Origin: Siphonodentalium dalli
Taxonomy: Eukaryota > Mollusca > Scaphopoda > Gadilida > Siphonodentaliidae
NCBI GenBank assembly: GCA_032622095.1
Contig: CP136065.1
Span: forward strand, 62,727,094 to 62,791,093
DNA length: 64,000 nt
Direction of reading: 5' to 3'
Positions 57,837-64,000 of the stretch are shown here, piece after piece. Both the position numbers and the translations under genes were made by a program. The first letter of the stretch is position 1, and each line of letters opens with the position of its first letter. The notes beneath the pieces were generated by a model, which did no database searches, had not been told where the DNA came from, and was given only the letters and a program-made list of their open reading frames with translations.

Positions 57837-58272
57837 TGTGACATAACTACACATGCCCCATTATATTCCCATAACTTGATTCAAGGACATATATACCCCA
57901 AACTCGAATATCCGTGTTCGGTTCCTTAAGGAAAGAAACCTCATGCACACGTCTTACTCCCTACCAAGACCTACACACAATGAAGACGGCTCCCCAAATA
58001 TGGTTATAGGAAATGACCATAACAGCGGGACCAATCCCGATGTGTATTACCAAACACCTCATTATGTATTCACCCAAATGGTATATAAGTAAATACAATA
58101 CCCCAAGATATCATGTGTTTCCTATTCCACTTCCGAGCTTCTAATGCGTAGAGGCTCGACTATTGTAATACTTGGGTCATCGTTTGTCACATCCGTATAC
58201 ACTGCTTGTATCTTATTCACGACGTATTAAAGACTTGTACCTATATATATGTGTTCTGTTCATTACCTCACA
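57837..58272 (+). repeat. LTR-like sequence 2
   Basis: Same start (TGTGACATAACT), same end (TTACCTCACA), same TATA-like and ATTAAA positions as 57315-57814, but shorter and diverged. Followed by ACGT, matching the bases before LTR 1. Only 22 bp separate the two. Confidence 0.6.
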
Positions 58273-58276
58273 ACGT

Positions 58277-59020
58277 CTTGACGACAATATACTATTTACG
58301 CGCTGATTATGTTTGGCATATGAGCGGAACTGTATATATTTTGGTGTTCCTTCTGTTGATGGCAATTTGAACAAATATAAATATTTCTGTAACCAACGCC
58401 ACGCCGTTCGTGCCTTTAATCCTTCTCTCCACATCGGGACTGTCATGCATTAATTATGTGTGCTTTAATGTTACAGTGAAGTAATTATTTCCCATAGGCC
58501 TCAGTGTTAACATATAATGGCCTGCAGCCCTGACTATCCACGAATTGTGATAAATGAGTACATGGTCACCAGGATTGGCATCTGCGCAAAGTTTCTGCAT
58601 GAAAAAAATCATATCGTCGAGCATGGAATGTACCTTTAAATTTGGGATTTATAATCGAGAGTCAGAATTGCATGAAAAAAATATTGACATTTTTAACCTC
58701 ACACCAAAAAAATTCAATCTAGGAACCACGTGCTTTACAATGTGCCAATGTTTTGTTTGGAGTCTGAAATTTCAAGAGGAGTGATTGCATGTATTTTATA
58801 TGTTTAAATATCGAAACTACTATTAACCAACCAGAGCCCAGAATGTTTTTAATTCTCTCCTGCATCCTGTAACCTTAAGAATATTTAGAGAACAAAATTG
58901 ATGCAGAAGTGTAATAAATAGTGGCGACAGACGTTTAGGTAAGAAACTAACGCGCACTCCTTTCTTACCAACGTCTCTCGCCTCTCGTGAATTATTTAAC
59001 GTAATTCTCTTAACCAATTG
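58277..59020. other. upstream intron part, MITE relic
   Basis: Bases about 58470-58520 (TGTTACAGTG, ATTATTTCCCATAGGCCTCA) resemble the left part of the element at 60909-61336. No exon recognised. Confidence 0.4.
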
Positions 59021-59062
59021 ATTACTCTCTCTCTCTCTCCCTCTCTCTCTCCCTCTCTCTAT
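59021..59062. repeat. CT microsatellite before the fibrinogen exon
   Basis: CTCTCTCTCTCTCCCTCTCT-type run ending about 57 bases before the acceptor of exon 3; it may add to the pyrimidine tract of that intron. Confidence 0.85.
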
Positions 59063-59118
59063 ATATACCCAAGCGGGTTTACCTATACGTATTGATAACT
59101 GTTTCTTTGCTCTTACAG

Positions 59119-59759
59119 ACTGCAAAGATCATTTTGACAACGCGGAAACAGCAGACGGGGTATACCAGATATCACCAGATGGCTCCACACAAACGGAAGC
59201 CTGGTGTGACATGACTAATGGCGGATGGACCGTGTTAATGAAGAGATTCGACGGTAGCGTAGACTTCCGTCGCACATGGCACGAATATAGGTCAGGATTT
59301 GGGGATCCAAACGGGGAATATTGGCTAGGCCTGGAACATGTTTATCAGCTGACAACAATAGGCTCAGCAGAAGTGACAATTCGAACTAAACAATTCAGCA
59401 GTTCTGAATGGCATGTTGTCACCTACACAAGCTTCTCGCTTGGCCCATGTGACGATTGGTATCGGTTGGCAGTCGGTATGGTGAAGAACCCGTCTGATTG
59501 CGATAGTCTCATATCTGTACACAACGGGATGCCGTTCTCCACATTCGACAACAAGGGTCACGCCGTGGAGCCGACCTGGGACTGTGGGGAAGGTGCAGGG
59601 TGGTGGTTCTACCGATGCTGTGAAGCATGTCTGACATATCCTTATCTGCCATCACCTGGGACCTATGGTGACCCAAACGGAAGACACATCTCATGGAAGT
59701 GTCTGACAGGCTGGTACGAGTCTCTCGAAAAGACGGAGATGATGTTCAAACGAATTTAG
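59119..59759 (+). CDS. fibrinogen C-terminal (FReD) exon, fibrinogen-related gene copy B exon 3
   Basis: A complete 641-base last exon with acceptor TTGCTCTTACAG in phase 1 and stop TAG at 59757. It encodes about 213 residues: DCKDHF at the start, DGVYQISPDG, EAWCDMTNGGWTV, RFDGSVDFRRTWHEYRSGFG, PNGEYWLGLEHVYQLT, HNGMPFSTFDNKGHAVEP, GAGWWFYRCCEACL and KTEMMFKRI at the end. This is the full length and motif order of a fibrinogen-related domain. The usual calcium loop (D-x-D-x-D type) is reduced to DNKGH, so calcium use is doubtful. In invertebrates such domains recognise sugars or acetylated groups and often serve immunity. The linker exon at 28234-28447 fits it in phase. Copy A at 8902 is its broken paralogue. 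Confidence 0.9.
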
Positions 59760-59994
59760 TTTGAGCGGTAACAGTCCAGTGACATTAATTAGTGGGGAGA
59801 CATTACCTGCAAGTTGACATTGTTTCATGAACATACAGTCGTTGGGTTTCAATATATAACTAACAAGTACAATCGGAATGGACACTGATTCTATTTTCTG
59901 TTAAAGCTATACAGTGAGAGCGTTTTAGATGACGCTGAAATGTTGATGAAACAATAGGTTGGACGACAATCTAACATTAACATGAGAATTATGT
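59760..59994 (+). other. 3' flank of copy B
   Basis: Matches the flank of copy A after 9541 (GTTTGAGCGG-AACA-TCCAGT, TTGACATT-TTTCATGAAC), so the duplication included the 3' untranslated region. No certain poly-A signal chosen. Confidence 0.6.
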
Positions 59995-60189
59995 ATGGCA
60001 TCTATACACCCTGCTGCTTGCGAAATCCTCAGATGTGTACACAACGGAGTGTCATTCTCGATATTCTATATCAGAGATCGCGACGTGGATCCGAACTGGG
60101 AGTGTACGTGGAGTCGGTGCAAGGTGGTGGACCTGGTGGTACTATCCGATGCTGAAAAATCATTCCTGACCAATGTTTATCTGCCATGA
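59995..60189 (+). pseudogene. fibrinogen-domain fragment
   Basis: A 64-codon frame reads CEILRCVHNGVSFSIFYIRD then V-D-PNWEC and ends LTNVYLP. It aligns with CDSLISVHNGMPFSTFDNKG through TYPYLP of the intact exon but is scrambled over the WWFYRC part. It is a small duplicated piece without splice signals or a domain start. Confidence 0.65.
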
Positions 60190-60906
60190 CCTACACTTAT
60201 GTTATCCTTTCTTTTCAATACAATTGAACTATTTTTGCTGTCCAATATATCACGAAGACACGCTATAATTGAGTTATAGGCATAATAAAATAGATGATGA
60301 ATGAGTGTCGAATAACAACCCACAATGTTCAGGTCCCCGTGAATATTCAATAAATACATACGTGGCACATCAGCGTGTATAGGTAAATTTGGCCACATCA
60401 AGAAACTGATTGTAGGGCGACACGAATCTAAACCAGCAGGACACACCAATATAATAGCATTATAGCAGAGTGGTGGAGGACTCAGTTGTAGCTTTGTCCA
60501 AAGATTCCATGAAACCACAATTGATACAGGCACGCGACGAATTATATTTAATACGCATTTGACTTTTTTTTTCAAAGTTACAGTTAAAACAGTATTTATT
60601 CTATGTAATTTCACAATATACAGTTACACATATAGAATGAAGCAATAATTAACTTGGCATTTGACATTTTATAACAGTTATTTGATTATTGTAGGTGAGC
60701 GGATCAACAGCGCTAAATCCCGATAGAGATATATATTCACACGGGTCTTCGACGTAAAACAACATTATCCCAATCGATTTCACCAGCTGGTTTACTTCAT
60801 AGGAAAATTAGACCACATGATGTGTTTACTGTTCTTGAATTATCAGACTAGTTTTATCTCAGAGGGGTAACTCTATTTATAAGTTAATTTGCGTGCTGTC
60901 GAAGAG
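60190..60906. other. no gene supported
   Basis: A minus-strand frame of 145 codons (60177-60614) exists but has no recognised domain. Otherwise AT-rich. Confidence 0.35.
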
Positions 60907-60908
60907 TA

Positions 60909-61336
60909 GGTTACACTGGTGTAAATATTTCCCAAAGGCTTCAATGTTAACGTTTGTTGATCTGCATCAGAGGTCAAATGGAAACTGTTCAAACTGCCTT
61001 CGGATTATGCGAGCTTGACATCTGTGGAAACTTTCCCAATAAAAAAATCAACACCGTTAGGCAGGGAATCCACTTCAAATTTTCGTTTTTTCATAACTAG
61101 GGTCAGTTCCGCACTAAACAAATATTGTCATTTTTTCAATCACACTTAAAATTTCTAAAAAGCCACAACAGACTTCACCTTTAATGAATGGGCCTCTTGG
61201 CAAATGAAGTTTGTGGGAGAATGATTCCTTGAATTCATGCAACCAATCACAGTCCAGAGTGTTTTAACTGTGAAACTTCATACTCCTCCCGCAACCGCAG
61301 GGGGAGCTGCCTATAGTATTTTACACCAGTGTAACC
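60909..61336. mobile_element. 428-bp TA-flanked MITE
   Basis: Ends are GGTTACACTGGTGTAAA and its exact reverse complement, each flanked by TA. No coding capacity. A related degenerate sequence is near 58470. Confidence 0.8.
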
Positions 61337-61338
61337 TA

Positions 61339-62215
61339 AAGGGCCATGTGGCCTTTCTTCATATTTTGTGTGCATAACCCATGTTGAAACTTGATATATA
61401 CCTATAATTATTAAACTGATGTTGTTTTAAAAAAATGTGTTTTTAACGCCATGTTTCCCTTTAATTGGAACCCCCCCCCAATAATACACTAATTCAGAAT
61501 AAAAAGCCAAAATACAGGTTGGATTTGAGTTTAATTTAATAATATGATGCATCTAATAAGGCATGAGAAGTTATACCACATTCATTTGATCAGGTTGTCA
61601 CTTGGCTTCATCTGTTGTGCGCCATGAATTTAATTTCTTCACAGGAAAAGATATGCACAGGTTTCATTTAACCCTATCAAATCAGCTGCAGATTCACACA
61701 AAAAATGCCTTTACTTTGAAAAATAAATAGTGTAACGGTTCATTAGTCAGTAAACGTGGCATAATTTTGAAGAACAATTACTACTTGTCCCAAAATCAGA
61801 AAAATTAAGTGGAAAATTATTTAAACAATGAGCTCAGACAAGGGTGTTTTAACCCTGGGTCAGGTGAATTTTCCTGTTTGAAAATGGTATACATATTTGT
61901 AATGTCTGCTACAATCCCAATTAGAAGGAATCCGTAATCTATTGTCTCACAGTATCAAATGTCGTTAACTAACATTGGACAGAGGGTGCCAATGATGAGG
62001 TTATAATGACTACATGGTTGTTCAGCTGATAAAGTAGTAATATATCAACAGATAGATTGGCAGACATTTTCAAGCATCATTAATTTCAAAACTCCTTAAA
62101 AGCAAGGTGCTGGTCATTTCACGAGACAATTATCATTTCTCATTGTAAAAATTCTGGAAGTTGTATATTTGCGAGACGAATTTTCCAAATTAATTCTGTT
62201 AATGTAACAGAGTTG
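61339..62215. other. no gene seen
   Basis: AT-rich with a C run at about 61471-61479. It lies just upstream of the transposase relic. Confidence 0.4.
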
Positions 62216-62219
62216 TTGA

Positions 62220-62503
62220 GTGGATTTTGGAATTTGTGAGGACTGTGAGACAATGAAGTTTAAACGTGATAACCCCCTTACATTCAACCCAGGACACAAA
62301 CAGTTGATTAAAGCCAAGCGACAACCATATGTGGATGATAGAGTAGTGAAACATTTACGCGAAAGAACGATCATCACATCACTGGACATTCTCGAAAAGC
62401 CGAACTCTGTGAAAGCACATCAAACTCGGTCTGCTGCAAACAGTCTTAATCCAAGAGGGAAGGGTCAATCTGACAACAAAGAGCCTGAAAGAAAAAATGA
62501 AAG
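62220..62503 (+). pseudogene. Mutator-like transposase relic, exon 1
   Basis: An open stretch contains GICEDCETMKFKRDNPLTFN and ends basic (PERKNER) at a donor AAAG/GTAAAC in phase 2. The first Met is at 62253; an upstream exon is possible because the frame is open before it. The Cys pair (C-E-D-C) may be half of a metal site. Joined to exon 2 at 63067 the frame is kept (N-E-R-D-D-S). Confidence 0.45.
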
Positions 62504-63066
62504 GTAAACATCTCTCACAATATTCCACCGGGCAAACAATGTTATATGCATGTTCTTTTCATCATATAGATAAGAAATGGGGGGGGGGTATATAAACTCA
62601 GCATTATAATATCAATAAATTAAACATAGATTTGATCTTCTAAAATCAAGTGTATGACTTTAAAATCTGTTTTCAAAATCTCGGTTGTGTCCTCCTGCAT
62701 AAAAAAAACGTTTAATTTGACAAGCCCCATACCTCTTTGTGCAGGAAATGCTTTGAAAACTGTACCCTAGTCAAAACACAGGGTTTCAGCCTTATAATTT
62801 GCAAATAGAGTTACATCCCTTCTTCTGTTCATATGAATTGGGTCACTAATTGCAAAGAGGACAGGTATAACAGTGCTTTGCATGCAGATATATATAAATT
62901 AAATTGCAGCACTGTGAGTGCTTTTGTTTACTATTCATTCAAATGACTGTTTGGAGCAGGCAGTGTTTTTAAAGAAAAAAAATATCTCACAGTTAGACCG
63001 ATATGTATGTACCTTTAATATATATGGCTCAAAGAGTAAAATTTATGATTTTTTTTTTATTTTCAG
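62504..63066 (+). other. intron within the transposase relic
   Basis: GT...AG, 563 bp, with a long T-rich tract just before the acceptor (TTTTTTATTTTCAG). A G run lies at 62580-62587. Confidence 0.5.
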
Positions 63067-64000
63067 AGATGATAGCCCAGACGAGAGATGTGTCAGTGGT
63101 TGGCAACGCGAATGCGGATCGAACATGATGGTCAATATACGCCGAAATGCGATGATGTGGAACTCTTCCTTCGAAAAACATAAGACATATAAATCCACGT
63201 GTACAGGATTCCTATACTGGGACATGAACGCTGAGGAAATTCGTGGAATTGGATGTAGAGAGAAAATGATTTTGCACGCGTTGTGATTTTAAATCTGAAA
63301 TTTTCAACCTGTATGATGAAATTATAACAGGGAACCGTGGCAGGAGACCAGCAAAACCAAATGTTGGACTTTCAGTCGGATTATCTAAAACACCCATCGC
63401 AGCAGAAGGATTCAGATGCATATGTGCTAGTGCTAATATTCCCCCGCCAGCCGAAAAGTCAATTCAGAGCACAGCGAATAAAATTTTACCAAAAATTGAG
63501 GAAATAAATAAAAAGGATCTCCGAGAAAGACGTTCGAAACTGATACGTAAACAACAAACTGAAGGAACGAAGAATCCACATATCATCGATGCACAGGCAG
63601 ATGGACTTTATAACAATCCGTTTTATTCTGGGAGTGGCAGGAACCCATTTCAACCAAGCACTCAAGTTATATACAGTGTTGTTGAGAATCTAACGCCGTC
63701 ACATGACTTTATTGGACTTGTGGTGCACAATAAACTTTTTTCGAAACGCAAACACCTGAATAAATGTGATAATGACACATGTGGGAAAGACTGTTTTGCA
63801 ACGATTCCATTTGAGAAGAGCATCGGCGATGAGAGAACATAGGCGAAAGAAGCATTTGGTGAAATGAAAACCAATAGCAATATCGAGATTGGTCACCTTG
63901 TTACTGATCCAGATGCGGCGGGCTTCAAAGGCTGTGAGGATCTCTATGACGAAGGAGCAACAGCGACCAGACCAATTCATCAACTGGACTCAGCTCACGT
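63067..64000 (+). pseudogene. Mutator-like transposase relic, exon 2 (cut by window edge)
   Basis: Reads DDSPDERCVSGWQRECGSNM, later GIGCREKM, then after a frame change near 63265 (FCTRCDFKSEIFNLYDEI) continues GRRPAKPNVGLSVGLSKTPI, IIDAQADGLYNNPFYSGSGR, FIGLVVHNKLFSK and HLVTDPDAAGFKGCEDLYDE. I recall this arrangement from metazoan Mutator-like transposases, in which the Asp of D-G-x-Y-N-N and of T-D-P-D would be catalytic; a profile search is needed to be sure. Two defects show decay: the frame change and a TAG at 63840-63842 where Trp is expected. The end of the protein lies beyond the window. Confidence 0.5.

Noticed and set aside
60177-60614. 145-codon minus-strand gene
   Set aside because: No domain, start context or splice evidence; length is within chance for this DNA.

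Overview
The window looks like invertebrate nuclear DNA, most likely from a mollusc or another lophotrochozoan. It is AT-rich and gene-poor, has GT-AG introns, and is packed with transposon debris, SINEs, satellites and fold-back elements. I see no bacterial operon, CRISPR array or functional tRNA gene. The assignment rests on gene type (secreted fibrinogen-related proteins with a PAN/apple-like module) and repeat style; no sequence search was possible.

The host genes are fibrinogen-related. One gene (copy B) can be assembled from three widely spaced plus-strand exons whose intron phases agree: a signal peptide plus PAN/apple-like exon (17244-17573, ends phase 0), a Thr/Pro-rich linker exon (28234-28447, phase 0 to 1) and a complete fibrinogen C-terminal domain exon (59119-59759, starts phase 1). 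The model predicts about 394 residues with introns of about 10.7 and 30.7 kb. A second copy (A) keeps the linker exon (5777-5969) and the fibrinogen exon (8902-9541), but the latter carries a one-base deletion and a TGG-to-TGA change, so it is a pseudogene. Smaller fibrinogen fragments follow both copies (9660-10800 and 59995-60189).

The rest is mainly mobile DNA. 0.8-5.5 kb: MITEs, a SINE split by a segment holding a LINE 3' end. 6.4-8.8 kb: repeats with an ATGGCGGC motif and a DNA element with tandem repeats that encloses a SAM-like gene fragment. 11.8-15.6 kb: fold-back MITEs, LINE debris, a 44-50 bp tandem repeat. 21.2-27.2 kb: Helitron-like repeats and a young LTR retrotransposon deletion derivative (492-bp LTRs, 1% divergent) inside a SINE tail. 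34.5-38.2 kb: nested Helitron-like repeats. 38.6-40.1 kb: a TA-flanked 1.5-kb element with a 124-codon frame. 40.35-45.38 kb: a 40-bp satellite split by an intact-frame LINE and flanked by a 449-bp direct duplication. 45.7-50.6 kb: a 5-kb palindromic element. 51.4-57.25 kb: a 5.85-kb element with inverted ends and subterminal tandem repeats, holding a 300-bp tandem array and a tRNA/5S chimeric sequence. 57.3-58.3 kb: two LTRs with almost nothing between. 62.2-64 kb: a decayed Mutator-like transposase gene that runs off the right edge.

Most of intron 2 of copy B is therefore a transposon nest, and the main biology is a fibrinogen-related receptor or lectin family being duplicated and broken inside very repeat-rich DNA.
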